This document shows, in pieces, positions 1 to 8,290 of a stretch of 64,000 nucleotides of DNA. Where the stretch lies: assembly GCA_964521255.1 (NCBI GenBank), contig CAZFRM010000003.1:124001-188000 (forward strand), given 5' to 3'. How positions within the stretch are numbered: the first letter of the stretch is position 1; every line of letters begins with the position of its first letter. The stretch is from ZC4RG29 sp964521255. Its GTDB lineage: Bacteria > Bacteroidota > Bacteroidia > Cytophagales > Cyclobacteriaceae. The notes below the pieces were generated by a model. It searched no databases, had not been told where the DNA came from, and saw only the letters and a program-made list of their open reading frames with translations. Made by a program: the position numbers and the translations under genes.

Positions 1-320
1 GTTCAGTTGTTAAATTATTTCCTGTGGTATAAACTTCAACCATCTGTTTGTAGAATGAAGAGGTTGAATCTCTACTGAATTTTGCCGGAGGTAACGGGAC
101 GCTGCAAAAAAAACTTTTTCTGTGTGCTTTTTACAAATGTGGCATTACACATCTTTTCCTGGCTCTGTTTTGCTGGAAAACAGCATCCAAGCTTCCATGT
201 TAAATTGGAACAATCTGGCACCACGATTCTTGGGGTGACTGCTTTCCGGTTCGTCTTTGGCAACCGTTTATCTGACAATCAGCAAAAGTTCTACTATTTT
301 CGGGCCGTCAATAAATACTT
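1..320. other. Left edge, no gene recognised
   Basis: This stretch holds only short overlapping open frames on both strands (82-324 plus, 72-278 minus). Neither has recognisable domains or a convincing composition. The last bases before position 321 are the cysS leader. I see no tRNA cloverleaf and no clear terminator. Confidence 0.5.
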
Positions 321-1829
321 ATGAAAGTAGCAGTACAGTTTCCCGTTTCGATCTCTAATTCCTTAAGCGGTAAAAAGGAACGCTTCGAATCCCTGAGCCC
401 AGGGAGTATTGGAATCTATGTGTGCGGACCAACAGTCTATAATGACGTACATCTTGGAAACGTAAGAACCTTTCTCACCTTCGATACCGTAACGAGATAT
501 TTCAGATTTCTGGGTTATAATGTGCGCTACGTCAGAAACATAACCGATGTAGGGCACCTGGAGAATGACGCTGATGAAGGAGAGGATAAAATCTCAAAGA
601 AAGCCCGGCTTGAAAAAGTTGAACCCATGGAAATTGTGCAACTGTACACGAACGGATTTCATGAAGTTATGCGTCAGTTTAACATTTTACCGCCCAGCAT
701 AGAACCATCTGCGACAGGTCACATTATCGAGCAAATTGAAATTATTAGAAAACTCATTGAAAATGGAAAAGCCTATGAAGTTAACGGCTCAGTCTATTTT
801 GATGTGACTAAATATAATGTAGACCATAACTATGGAATTCTCTCCGGAAGAAATATAGAAGATCTAATGGAGAGCGGGCGTAAGCTGGATAGCCAGGATG
901 AAAAAAGAAATAAAGTAGACTTTGCCCTTTGGAAAAAAGCATCACCCTCTCACATTATGCGATGGCCATCGCCATGGAGTGACGGTTTTCCCGGCTGGCA
1001 TATCGAATGCACCGTGATGAGTACAAGGTACCTTGGCGAGACATTCGATATCCACGGTGGTGGAATGGATCTTAAATTCCCTCACCATGAGTGTGAGATC
1101 GCCCAGGCAGTAGCGGCTACAGGAAAACAACCCGTTCGTTATTGGCTACATTCCAATATGCTTACCGTTAATGGACAAAAAATGAGTAAATCATTAGGCA
1201 ACTCTTTTCTGCCAAGCGAGTTGTTTTCAGGAAATCATCCTCTTCTGCAAAAGGGGTTCTCTCCTATGACGGTCCGATTCTTCATGTTGCAATCGCATTA
1301 TTCCAGCACACTGGATTTTTCAAATGATGCATTACTTGCTGCAGAGAAAGGGTTTAAGAAACTGGTGAATGCGTTAACGGTTCTAAAAAAACTCACATAC
1401 AATGGAGAAGGAAAATCCATTAGCAAAGAACTATCGGAGGACCTTAACCGACAGGTAGAGGAATGTTATCTTAACATGAGCGACGACTTCAATACCGCTA
1501 AAGTGTTGGCTGTTCTTTTTGAAATGTCATCCCGTATTAATGATCTGAAATCAGGAAATATAAAATTTGAATCGATAAGCCCTGAAACCTTTGATAACTT
1601 TAAGAACACCTACATAAGTTTTATGGAAGATGTACTTGGACTACACGAGGAGGAAGTTCAGGATCACGATAAGCTTGACGGTATAATTAATGTTCTCATT
1701 GAACTTCGGAAAAAAGCAAGACAAGACAGGAATTTCGCTCTCTCTGACAAAATCAGGGATGATCTTAAAAGACTAGGCGTTCAGTTAATGGATGGTAAAG
1801 ATGGTGAAATGAGTTATGTGATTGAGTAG
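321..1829 (+). CDS. cysS: Cysteine--tRNA ligase
   Basis: Charges tRNA-Cys with cysteine in the cytoplasm (class I aminoacyl-tRNA synthetase). The 502-residue length is normal for the bacterial enzyme. The N-terminus carries the family signature YVCGPTVY with a zinc-ligand cysteine at about residue 35, then the HIGH-type motif HLGN at 44-47. The second ATP-binding motif KMSKS is at 287-291. The DALR-type anticodon-binding region follows and ends with the usual alpha-helical tail. The ATG at 321 gives the expected start just ahead of the GPTVY block. The stop is immediately followed by the repeat flanking the GxxExxY gene, so cysS appears to be transcribed alone. Confidence 0.97.
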   Translation: MKVAVQFPVSISNSLSGKKERFESLSPGSIGIYVCGPTVYNDVHLGNVRTFLTFDTVTRYFRFLGYNVRYVRNITDVGHLENDADEGEDKISKKARLEKVEPMEIVQLYTNGFHEVMRQFNILPPSIEPSATGHIIEQIEIIRKLIENGKAYEVNGSVYFDVTKYNVDHNYGILSGRNIEDLMESGRKLDSQDEKRNKVDFALWKKASPSHIMRWPSPWSDGFPGWHIECTVMSTRYLGETFDIHGGGMDLKFPHHECEIAQAVAATGKQPVRYWLHSNMLTVNGQKMSKSLGNSFLPSELFSGNHPLLQKGFSPMTVRFFMLQSHYSSTLDFSNDALLAAEKGFKKLVNALTVLKKLTYNGEGKSISKELSEDLNRQVEECYLNMSDDFNTAKVLAVLFEMSSRINDLKSGNIKFESISPETFDNFKNTYISFMEDVLGLHEEEVQDHDKLDGIINVLIELRKKARQDRNFALSDKIRDDLKRLGVQLMDGKDGEMSYVIE

Positions 1830-1830
1830 T

Positions 1831-1936
1831 GTTTTTCCCGCAGATTTGCGCTGATTAAAATACTGCGCAGATCAACGCAGATAAAGATTCCGCGCTAAAT
1901 CAGCGTGCATTCAATCTGCGACATCAGCGGGAAAAT
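1831..1936. repeat. Left copy of repeat flanking the GxxExxY gene
   Basis: Begins with tttttcccgc and ends with its reverse complement gcgggaaaa, so the unit is terminally inverted. The interior is made of variants of 'gcagatttgcgc' and 'aatcagcg', giving several nested self-complementary options. Bases 1897-1935 are identical to 2456-2494 in the right copy and in the same orientation. The unit starts two bases after the cysS stop codon. Confidence 0.85.
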
Positions 1937-1958
1937 ATTTTTTTATACTGTTGGCAAT

Positions 1959-2336
1959 ATGGAAGAAAATGAAATATCGTACGCCATTCGTGGTTGTATT
2001 TTCAAAGTTTACAATAATCTTGGTCCCGGGTTATTAGAATCAGCGTATGAAGCCGCTTTGGCCTTTGAATTAAATAAAGCAGGATTGAATGTAAAAACCC
2101 AGGTCATGTTACCCATGATTTACGAAACTATAAAAATCGATAATGGGTATCGACTCGATTTACTTATCGAGGAAAAAGTTATTGTTGAATTGAAATCAGT
2201 GGAGATACTATTAGATGTACATCATAAGCAGTTAATCACGTACTTGAAACTTTCTGGAATAAAACTTGGCTTGTTGGTGAATTTTAATTGTGATAATATT
2301 TCGAAAAGTATTTTTAGAAAAGTCAATGGATTGTAA
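1959..2336 (+). CDS. GxxExxY family protein (PD-(D/E)XK nuclease-like)
   Basis: A 125-residue protein of the GxxExxY family, named for the motif seen here as GLLESAY (residues 24-30). The family is placed in the PD-(D/E)XK nuclease superfamily. A plausible active site is Asp67 followed by Glu77-x-Lys79 (in VELKS). The biological role of the family is not established. The open frame extends upstream to 1905, but that part reads through the flanking repeat, so I place the start at the ATG at 1959, which gives the usual MEEN-type N-terminus. The gene lies alone between two direct copies of a terminally inverted repeat, which suggests a gene-plus-repeat module that may have moved as a unit. Confidence 0.85.
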   Translation: MEENEISYAIRGCIFKVYNNLGPGLLESAYEAALAFELNKAGLNVKTQVMLPMIYETIKIDNGYRLDLLIEEKVIVELKSVEILLDVHHKQLITYLKLSGIKLGLLVNFNCDNISKSIFRKVNGL

Positions 2337-2354
2337 AGTCCTTCCCTCCGATTT

Positions 2355-2498
2355 TCTCCCGCAGATTTGCGCAGATTAAATACTGCGCAGATTGCGCATA
2401 ATAAAGATATAGCATGCTAAATGTCTTTCCGGCAGATGTTAAAATTTTTCCGCGCAAATCAGCGTGCATTCAATCTGCGACATCAGCGGGAAAAAAAT
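2355..2498. repeat. Right copy of repeat flanking the GxxExxY gene
   Basis: Opens with cccgcagatttgcgcagatt and closes with catcagcgggaaaa, matching the left copy at both ends. The middle has diverged and is longer than in the left copy. The 39 bases 2456-2494 are identical to 1897-1935. The right edge runs straight into the -7 promoter element of yidD. Confidence 0.8.
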
Positions 2499-2506
2499 TA
2501 ACTTTG
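2499..2506 (+). promoter_or_regulatory. -7 promoter element before yidD
   Basis: TAACTTTG fits the Bacteroidota -7 consensus TAnnTTTG. It lies only five bases before the GTG start of yidD, so a transcript starting at the usual distance would have little or no 5' leader. The element abuts the end of the right GxxExxY repeat copy. Confidence 0.5.
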
Positions 2507-2510
2507 CCTC

Positions 2511-2735
2511 GTGTTTAAAAAACTTTTCATACTTCCTATTCGACTTTACCAGCTTACACTTTCTCCATTGCTGGGAGTCCATTGCAGGCATACACCATCG
2601 TGTTCGCAATATGCTATTGAAGCAATTCGTGAATGGGGTGTCATCAAAGGAATCTGGCTTGGGAGTAAAAGGATTGCAAGGTGCCATCCCTGGGGAACGC
2701 AGGGTTATGATCCCGTTCCTAAAAAGAAGAATTAG
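2511..2735 (+). CDS. yidD: Membrane protein insertion efficiency factor YidD
   Basis: A 74-residue YidD protein, a small membrane-associated factor that helps YidC-dependent insertion of inner membrane proteins. The family pattern is intact: an amphipathic N-terminus, GVHCRHTPSCSQY at 22-34 with Cys25 and Cys31, then RIARCHP with Cys58, and the closing GYDPVP. The start is GTG at 2511. It overlaps the competing frame starting at 2464, which has no family features. In many bacteria yidD sits with rpmH, rnpA and yidC; here it is detached from that cluster. Confidence 0.95.
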   Translation: MFKKLFILPIRLYQLTLSPLLGVHCRHTPSCSQYAIEAIREWGVIKGIWLGSKRIARCHPWGTQGYDPVPKKKN

Positions 2736-2827
2736 CCATTAAAACGCTCATTCTGTTCATTTCTCAATGTTTTAGCCTATAGTATCACACAGAGAATTTA
2801 ATTTTTTATCAGCTCTGATAATTTTCT

Positions 2828-2835
2828 TACCTTTG
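2828..2835 (+). promoter_or_regulatory. -7 promoter element of the cold shock gene
   Basis: TACCTTTG matches TAnnTTTG and lies 26 bases before the ATG, leaving a leader of roughly 20 nt. No strong TTG is seen at the -33 position; the region there is T-rich. Confidence 0.6.
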
Positions 2836-2861
2836 CGGCATTAAAAATTTTAATTAATATC

Positions 2862-3053
2862 ATGTATAACGGAAAAGTAAAATTCTTTAATGAGTCCAAA
2901 GGATTCGGATTTATTAAGGACGAAAGCTCGGGCAAAGAATATTTTGTCCATGTGTCAGGCCTTGTTGACGAAGTCAAAGAAAATGACGATGTAACCTTCG
3001 AATTGAAAGAAGGTAAAAAAGGATTAAATGCAGTAAATGTTAAACTGGCGTAA
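2862..3053 (+). CDS. Cold shock domain protein
   Basis: A 63-residue single cold shock domain (CspA family), a five-stranded beta barrel that binds single-stranded RNA and DNA. RNP1 is KGFGFI at 13-18 and RNP2 is YFVHV at 27-31. The protein starts with the usual MYNGKVKFFN. It has its own promoter (2828-2835) and an intrinsic terminator (3087-3108), so it is monocistronic. Which temperature or growth signal controls it cannot be read from the sequence. Confidence 0.95.
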   Translation: MYNGKVKFFNESKGFGFIKDESSGKEYFVHVSGLVDEVKENDDVTFELKEGKKGLNAVNVKLA

Positions 3054-3086
3054 GCGGGTTTAAAATAAAAATTGTAATGCCTTTAG

Positions 3087-3108
3087 GCCCTGCACGCAAA
3101 TGCAGGGC
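3087..3108 (+). terminator. Intrinsic terminator of the cold shock gene
   Basis: An 8-bp perfect stem, gccctgca paired with tgcagggc, has a 6-nt loop and is followed by seven T residues. Confidence 0.9.
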
Positions 3109-3221
3109 TTTTTTATTTCCTGACTATTCAGTGTGTATCAGGCACACATCCGATTCTTACATAATCGGAGTACATTTATTAAGAGAAACTTTTACATTTC
3201 GCCTCATAAATTTTTTAAGCC

Positions 3222-4970
3222 ATGGCAGATTTTCAGATCAAGAAATCACCCAAGAGTTATGATGTATGTATTGTAGGCTCAGGTGCAGGTGGTGGTATGG
3301 CCGCTTATGTTTTGGCGAATGCGGGAATTAAAGTTGCTCTTCTTGAAGCGGGCCCTCTTTACGATCCTGCTAAAAACGTAACACAATTAAAATGGCCATG
3401 GGAATCGCCACGAAGAGGTGCAAGTACACCCTATCGCAACTTCGGTGATTTCGATGCAGCCTATGGCGGATGGAAACTGGAGGGCGAACCCTATACGCAC
3501 AAGGATGGAACTAAGTTCGATTGGTTTCGCTCACGCATGCTCGGCGGCCGCACGAATCACTGGGGAAGAATTTCACTCCGTTTTGGACCAAATGATTTCA
3601 AACACCGTAGTGTTGATGGCCTTGGTGAAGACTGGCCGATAAGTTATGACGATGTCGCTCCATATTATGATAAAGTGGATCAACTTATCGGAGTGTTTGG
3701 CTCGAAGGAAGGAATCTACAATGAACCGGATGGAATATTTCTTCCTCCTCCAAAACCAAGACTCCACGAATTGTACATAAAACAAGCGGGACAAAAACTC
3801 AATATTCCTGTTATCCCATCACGACTTTCAATTCTTACACGTCCGCTTGAGAATAATAAAAATCGTGGTGCATGTTTCTTCTGCTCACAATGTAACAGAG
3901 GGTGTACTGTCTATGGTGATTTCTCATCCTCATCGGTTCTTGTTAAGCCTGCATTGGAAACCGGCAATGTTGATGTGATCCCCAATGCCATGGTCCGTGA
4001 AGTGCTCACTGACAATGAAGGTAAGGCAACCGGTGTATCATTCGTTAATAAAGACGATTTGCAGGAGTACTCCCTCGATGCAAAAGTTGTAATGCTCGCA
4101 GCGAGTGCGTGTGAGTCAGCGCGGCTTTTGCTTAACTCAAAGTCTTCGCGTAATCCCAACGGCCTTGCTAACACAAGTGGAGTGGTAGGAAAATATTTAC
4201 ATGACTCAACCGGAGCAGATATGGGAGGGTTTCATCCAAAACTCGTTGGTAGAAAGCGTTATAACGAAGATGGCGTTGGCGGAATGCACGTGTACACTCC
4301 CTGGTGGCTCGATAATAAAAAACTTGATTTCCCGCGAGGATATCATATTGAATATTATGGTGGAATGACAATGCCCGGATACGGTTTTGGATTTGGCATG
4401 CACAGCACCAATGGAAAATTTCCTGGCCGCGACGGAAAACAAAAGACGGGTGGTGGATATGGCGCTTCATTGAAAGATGACTATCGTTATTTCTATGGAG
4501 CAAGTTTTGGAATGTCAGGTCGTGGAGAAGCGATTGCACGTGAAGATAACTATTGCGAGATCGATCCTAACACGGTTGACAAATACGGTATTCCTGTTTT
4601 ACGTTTCCATTATAAATGGAGCGACTATGAAATAAAGCAGGCCAGGCACATGAAAGAAACTTTCAAGGAAATCATTCATAACGCAGGAGGTATTGTAACC
4701 TGGGGCGACAAATATGACGCCAGCAATGACTACGGCCTTGAAGCGCCGGGAAGAATTATTCATGAGGTAGGCACTACACGCATGGGCAATGATTCAAAAA
4801 AATCTGTGGTGAACAAATTCAACCAGGCGCATGATTGCAAGAATTTATTTATCGTTGATGGAGGACCATTTGTATCACAAGCTGACAAGAATCCAACCTG
4901 GACAATTCTTGCGCTTTCTATGCGTGCCTCTGAATACATTATTGATGAACTGAAAAAACAAAATTTATAA
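3222..4970 (+). CDS. GMC family FAD-dependent oxidoreductase (sugar dehydrogenase large subunit)
   Basis: A 582-residue glucose-methanol-choline type flavoprotein that oxidises a hydroxyl group, probably of a sugar. The Rossmann FAD motif GSGAGG is at 19-24, with the ribose-binding acidic residue in LLEAG near 42. Four cysteines (218, 221, 224, 228) form a cluster like that binding iron-sulfur in bacterial FAD-dependent glucose/fructose dehydrogenases. The catalytic pair is probably His514 (HEVGTTRMG) and Asn557 (DKNPTWT). There is no signal peptide; partner subunits often carry it in this class, and the next gene encodes such a partner 43 bases downstream. The substrate is unknown. A 3-keto-sugar-forming role is an inference from the neighbours. 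Confidence 0.9.
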   Translation: MADFQIKKSPKSYDVCIVGSGAGGGMAAYVLANAGIKVALLEAGPLYDPAKNVTQLKWPWESPRRGASTPYRNFGDFDAAYGGWKLEGEPYTHKDGTKFDWFRSRMLGGRTNHWGRISLRFGPNDFKHRSVDGLGEDWPISYDDVAPYYDKVDQLIGVFGSKEGIYNEPDGIFLPPPKPRLHELYIKQAGQKLNIPVIPSRLSILTRPLENNKNRGACFFCSQCNRGCTVYGDFSSSSVLVKPALETGNVDVIPNAMVREVLTDNEGKATGVSFVNKDDLQEYSLDAKVVMLAASACESARLLLNSKSSRNPNGLANTSGVVGKYLHDSTGADMGGFHPKLVGRKRYNEDGVGGMHVYTPWWLDNKKLDFPRGYHIEYYGGMTMPGYGFGFGMHSTNGKFPGRDGKQKTGGGYGASLKDDYRYFYGASFGMSGRGEAIAREDNYCEIDPNTVDKYGIPVLRFHYKWSDYEIKQARHMKETFKEIIHNAGGIVTWGDKYDASNDYGLEAPGRIIHEVGTTRMGNDSKKSVVNKFNQAHDCKNLFIVDGGPFVSQADKNPTWTILALSMRASEYIIDELKKQNL

Positions 4971-5013
4971 TCATTCGATCATTTAATATTCAATCATTCA
5001 ACTATTAAAATTT

Positions 5014-5670
5014 ATGGATCGACGAAAATATTTAAAAACATTAGCGATTGGATCTGCCGGAGCGGGCATGCTAATAGGGTGTGAGCCATCTACCAAAAAG
5101 GAAGTTGTTGAAACACCGGCAACAACCCTTGGTTATGATCGAACGCCAAAGGAAGCTGAACATGAAAAAAAGTTAGCCGGCGAAAAATTCTTTGACGACC
5201 ACGAGATGGCTACCATTAAAGTACTCGTGGATATTATCATTCCCAAAGACGAAGTATCAGGAAGCGCAACCGACGCTGGTGTACACGATTTTATCGCCTT
5301 CATTGTTAAAGACATGCCGTCCTATCAAACGCCTTTACGCGGTGGAATGAAATGGCTGGACCTTCAATGTATGAAACGATTTAATAATGCATTCGTAAAT
5401 TGTTCATCCTCTCAACAGATTGAAATGGTAGATGAAATTGCATTTCCTGAAAAAGCAAAACCAGAAATGAAACAGGGAGTTGCTTTCTTTAATATGATGC
5501 GTGACCTCACGGCTACCGGTTTCTTCACCAGTAAAATAGGAATAGCCGATCTTGGTTATGTTGGCAACACACCCAATCAATGGGATGGTGTTCCTCAAGA
5601 AGTTTTAGATCAGTACGGATTGAAATATGATGAACGGACGCTGAATGAAAGTGTAAAGTTTGACCCCTGA
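5014..5670 (+). CDS. Gluconate 2-dehydrogenase subunit 3 family protein
   Basis: A 218-residue small subunit of the gluconate 2-dehydrogenase subunit 3 family. In known complexes it escorts the flavoprotein subunit across the membrane by a twin-arginine signal. The N-terminus has RRKYLKTLAIGSAGAG, which fits a Tat-type signal, followed by a cysteine at about 23 (LIGCEP) that could be lipidated. It directly follows the GMC gene, so the two very probably form one enzyme. The cytochrome c subunit usually accompanying such pairs is not encoded here. The extreme 3' end runs into a short C-rich repeat (ccctgacccctaaat). Confidence 0.88.
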   Translation: MDRRKYLKTLAIGSAGAGMLIGCEPSTKKEVVETPATTLGYDRTPKEAEHEKKLAGEKFFDDHEMATIKVLVDIIIPKDEVSGSATDAGVHDFIAFIVKDMPSYQTPLRGGMKWLDLQCMKRFNNAFVNCSSSQQIEMVDEIAFPEKAKPEMKQGVAFFNMMRDLTATGFFTSKIGIADLGYVGNTPNQWDGVPQEVLDQYGLKYDERTLNESVKFDP

Positions 5671-5754
5671 CCCTGACCCCTAAATCCCCTGAAGGGGACT
5701 AAATCCAAAAAGAACTTGTAGCTAACTTAACTTCATTAAGTAAAATTTTTCTTT

Positions 5755-7197
5755 ATGACCAAACCAGAAGTATCATCTCAACAATCAAGAAGGGCATTCC
5801 TTAAAAATGCAGCAGTGGCAGCAACGGCTTTTACTATTGTTCCACGATTAGTTCTCGGTGGCAAAGGTTTCATTGCGCCGAGCGATACAGTATACATTGC
5901 TGGTATCGGTGTTGGAGGTAAAGGAACAAGCGATCTGACGGGATTCGCTAAAAATTCAAATGCAAGGATTGCCTTCTTATGTGATGTGGATGATCGCATG
6001 GCAGTTGACTCAAAGAAAAATTTTCCTGAAGCCAAATATTATAAGGACTTCCGCGTGATGCTCGATAAAGAGAGTAAGGGAATTGATGCCGTATCGGTTT
6101 CTACTCCTGATCACACACACGCCGTTGCAACAATGGCCGCCATTCAACGCGGAAAACATGTGTATGTACAAAAACCACTTACGCATAATATCTATGAAGC
6201 ACGCATGCTGACAGAAGCGGCAAGAAAATACAAAGTGGTTACACAAATGGGCAACCAGTACGCTTCAGCAGATCACGTCCGGACTGCAAAAGAATATGTT
6301 GATGCCGGTTTAATTGGAGACGTAACAAAAGTAGTTGTCTGGACGAATCGTCCTGTGTGGCCCCAAGGTATACCTACCCCTACTGGCAAGCATGAAATTC
6401 CAGCGGATTTAGATTGGGATCTTTGGCTTGGTCCGGCACCCTACATAGATTATAATCCTGCTTACCTTCCCTTCAACTGGCGCGGGTGGTGGTCTTTTGG
6501 AACTGGAGCGTTAGGGGATATGGCATGTCACATCATGGATGCTACTTTCCGGATCCTTCCTATCGATTATCCTACTGATGTTGAATGTAGTACTACTACT
6601 ATTTGGGAAGGATTTTTTAAAGAAAGCAATTACACGGAAAGCTGTCCTCCATCGTCCATTATTCATATGACCTTTCCACGAAAGGATGGCAAGGGAGATA
6701 TTAAAGTTAGCTGGCTGGATGGTGGCCTATTGCCAGAACGCCCTGAAGAATTATTGCCAGGAGAAGAAATGGGTGATTGGAATGGCGGCTACATTTTTTA
6801 TGGCACAAAAGGAAAGATGATGGGCGCTTACAACTCACCGCCCGTTTTATTACCAACTAAGCGAATGAAAGAAGTGAAATTACCATCACCCACAATACCT
6901 CGCATTCCCGGAGCTGAAGCTGGTCACTACACACAATGGGTAGAAGCTTGCATGAAAGGATATGGCAAAATGGAACTTAGCTCTCCTTTCGATTATGCAG
7001 GTCCTTTCACAGAAGCGGTACTCATGGGCAATCTTGCCTTGAGAAGTTACACCCTTAGCAAGAAAAATGATCAGGGAAATAATTCTTATCCCGGCCGTAA
7101 AAAACTTCTGTGGGATGCAAAGAATATGAAGATCACCAACTTCGATGAAGCAAACGAATTTGTAAAACGGAAGTACAGAAATGGCTGGAGCCTTTAG
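5755..7197 (+). CDS. Exported Gfo/Idh/MocA family oxidoreductase
   Basis: A 480-residue NAD(P)-dependent oxidoreductase of the Gfo/Idh/MocA family with a twin-arginine signal (SRRAFLK, Arg12-Arg13) and a hydrophobic stretch to about residue 35. A Rossmann glycine motif (GIGVGGKG) follows near 51, and the characteristic loop is present as VQKPLTHN. Large extra segments (GWWSFGTGALGDMACH) are typical of the Tat-exported Bacteroidota group. It follows the dehydrogenase pair in the same orientation, so a shared periplasmic sugar modification route is likely. Family members tend to retain tightly bound cofactor, which would suit export in folded form. The substrate is not deducible. Confidence 0.9.
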   Translation: MTKPEVSSQQSRRAFLKNAAVAATAFTIVPRLVLGGKGFIAPSDTVYIAGIGVGGKGTSDLTGFAKNSNARIAFLCDVDDRMAVDSKKNFPEAKYYKDFRVMLDKESKGIDAVSVSTPDHTHAVATMAAIQRGKHVYVQKPLTHNIYEARMLTEAARKYKVVTQMGNQYASADHVRTAKEYVDAGLIGDVTKVVVWTNRPVWPQGIPTPTGKHEIPADLDWDLWLGPAPYIDYNPAYLPFNWRGWWSFGTGALGDMACHIMDATFRILPIDYPTDVECSTTTIWEGFFKESNYTESCPPSSIIHMTFPRKDGKGDIKVSWLDGGLLPERPEELLPGEEMGDWNGGYIFYGTKGKMMGAYNSPPVLLPTKRMKEVKLPSPTIPRIPGAEAGHYTQWVEACMKGYGKMELSSPFDYAGPFTEAVLMGNLALRSYTLSKKNDQGNNSYPGRKKLLWDAKNMKITNFDEANEFVKRKYRNGWSL

Positions 7198-7501
7198 ATA
7201 TTAATCGTTTAGTGATTTAGTGCTACTTAGTTCATTCAAAAATCTATGATACAAACGAAAAAATGGCAGTAAGCAAATGGCAATAGGCAATTTTGCTTAC
7301 TGCGATTGCCTATTGCCTGCTTTTCAACATTGGTTAATATCTGTTGATGAAATGTTTTATATGAGTAAATGATGCTCTCATTAATAATATTGAAGGATTG
7401 TCAGAAGGACTCCTTCGGAGAATATTTGAATAGCTCGCTGTGTATTAAACAATATTGAATTCCTGTCGTTCTTAGGTTATCCCCCTTTAACTTAATGCAC
7501 T
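7198..7501. other. Intergenic region with interleaved inverted repeats
   Basis: No gene is visible. The main feature is the A-B-A'-B' repeat at 7266-7317, listed separately. The remainder is AT-rich without a recognisable promoter consensus before the gene at 7502. Confidence 0.6.
7266..7317. repeat. Interleaved inverted repeat with pseudoknot topology
   Basis: Two perfect inverted repeats are interleaved, not nested. Arm A gcagtaagcaaa (7266-7277) pairs with 7292-7303. Arm B ggcaataggcaat (7279-7291) pairs with 7305-7317. The order A-B-A'-B' allows either of two 12-13 bp hairpins or an H-type pseudoknot. It lies 69 bases downstream of the Gfo/Idh/MocA stop. Confidence 0.85.
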
Positions 7502-8086
7502 ATGGAATCAACGAATCTAATTGTCATCCTGTCTGCCATTTTACTTATTCCACTTATCCCGGCATTTATACTTTACAAATTTCTTCCATCCAAGACCGTT
7601 GTATCGGGACCCTTCAAGGGACTGAACATAAATTTAACAGGAGCTTTTAGCGGTTATTTTTTATTAGTGCTTGTTGCTGTTGGCCTGAATTATTTTCTCA
7701 CGAAAAACAAATTAAGTGAACAGCTTCAACAGGCAAAGTTTAAAATTGATAGTCTTCAATACCAATTAGCAACTGAGAAAAGTAAATTTCATCCCTGGAA
7801 GTTGACCGGTACAATTGAATCTGAAACTCCTGAAGTGACTAAAATATTTATTGATGAAGAGAATATCTCAATCAACTCGATAGGGAAGTTTAATGCTTCG
7901 TTATTAATCAGGTCAAATGAAAGCAACAGGGCTCAACTACCCGGTGCAGTTTGCTTCTGGCATAAAGTAGATGGATATAAAGTTGTTGACCTCAGTAAAA
8001 TGGAAAACGTCACTATTGATTCTACAGAGAGCCTGATTGCGCTAAAACAAAATATCAAACTGAATCCTGTAAGGAAGATGAATTAG
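7502..8086 (+). CDS. Hypothetical membrane protein with coiled coil
   Basis: A 194-residue protein I do not recognise. Two hydrophobic segments are visible (about residues 6-25 and 47-66), followed by a heptad-rich helix (about 69-97, KLSEQLQQAKFKIDSLQYQL). A C-terminal soluble domain of about 95 residues is rich in beta-type sequence. This suggests an inner membrane anchor presenting a small domain, with the side of the membrane uncertain. It stands alone, with 300 bases before it and 200 after it, and has no operon partners. Confidence 0.7.
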   Translation: MESTNLIVILSAILLIPLIPAFILYKFLPSKTVVSGPFKGLNINLTGAFSGYFLLVLVAVGLNYFLTKNKLSEQLQQAKFKIDSLQYQLATEKSKFHPWKLTGTIESETPEVTKIFIDEENISINSIGKFNASLLIRSNESNRAQLPGAVCFWHKVDGYKVVDLSKMENVTIDSTESLIALKQNIKLNPVRKMN

Positions 8087-8290
8087 AGACGACCCCTAAC
8101 ATCAGAAATAGAACGACAATGATTGAGTCTATGCAGGATAACTTATAAGTGAGATTCAATTCATATTTCCTGTTAACCGACTAAAAGCCCGCATAAACGA
8201 TTCTCAAGATGCTTTAAGGAATTTTTATTTGCCCTATACAAGAGGTACATATCTTAGATTTTAATTCACTTCCCTCTTAAACCAAATTAC

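Noticed and set aside
82..324. Plus-strand frame of 80 codons ahead of cysS
   Set aside because: Atypical composition, rich in F and C, overlaps an antisense frame of similar length and runs into the cysS start; no domain.
1905..1958. Longer GxxExxY protein starting at 1905
   Set aside because: The first 18 codons read through the flanking repeat; the ATG at 1959 gives the family-typical N-terminus.
2464..2742. 92-codon frame overlapping yidD
   Set aside because: Begins inside the repeat and is a frame-shifted reading of yidD, which has a clear family match.
5671..5702. C-rich string after the small dehydrogenase subunit gene as a terminator
   Set aside because: Only a 5-bp stem (cccct/agggg) and no T-run; it looks like a short degenerate repeat, similar to the one near 47.2 kb.
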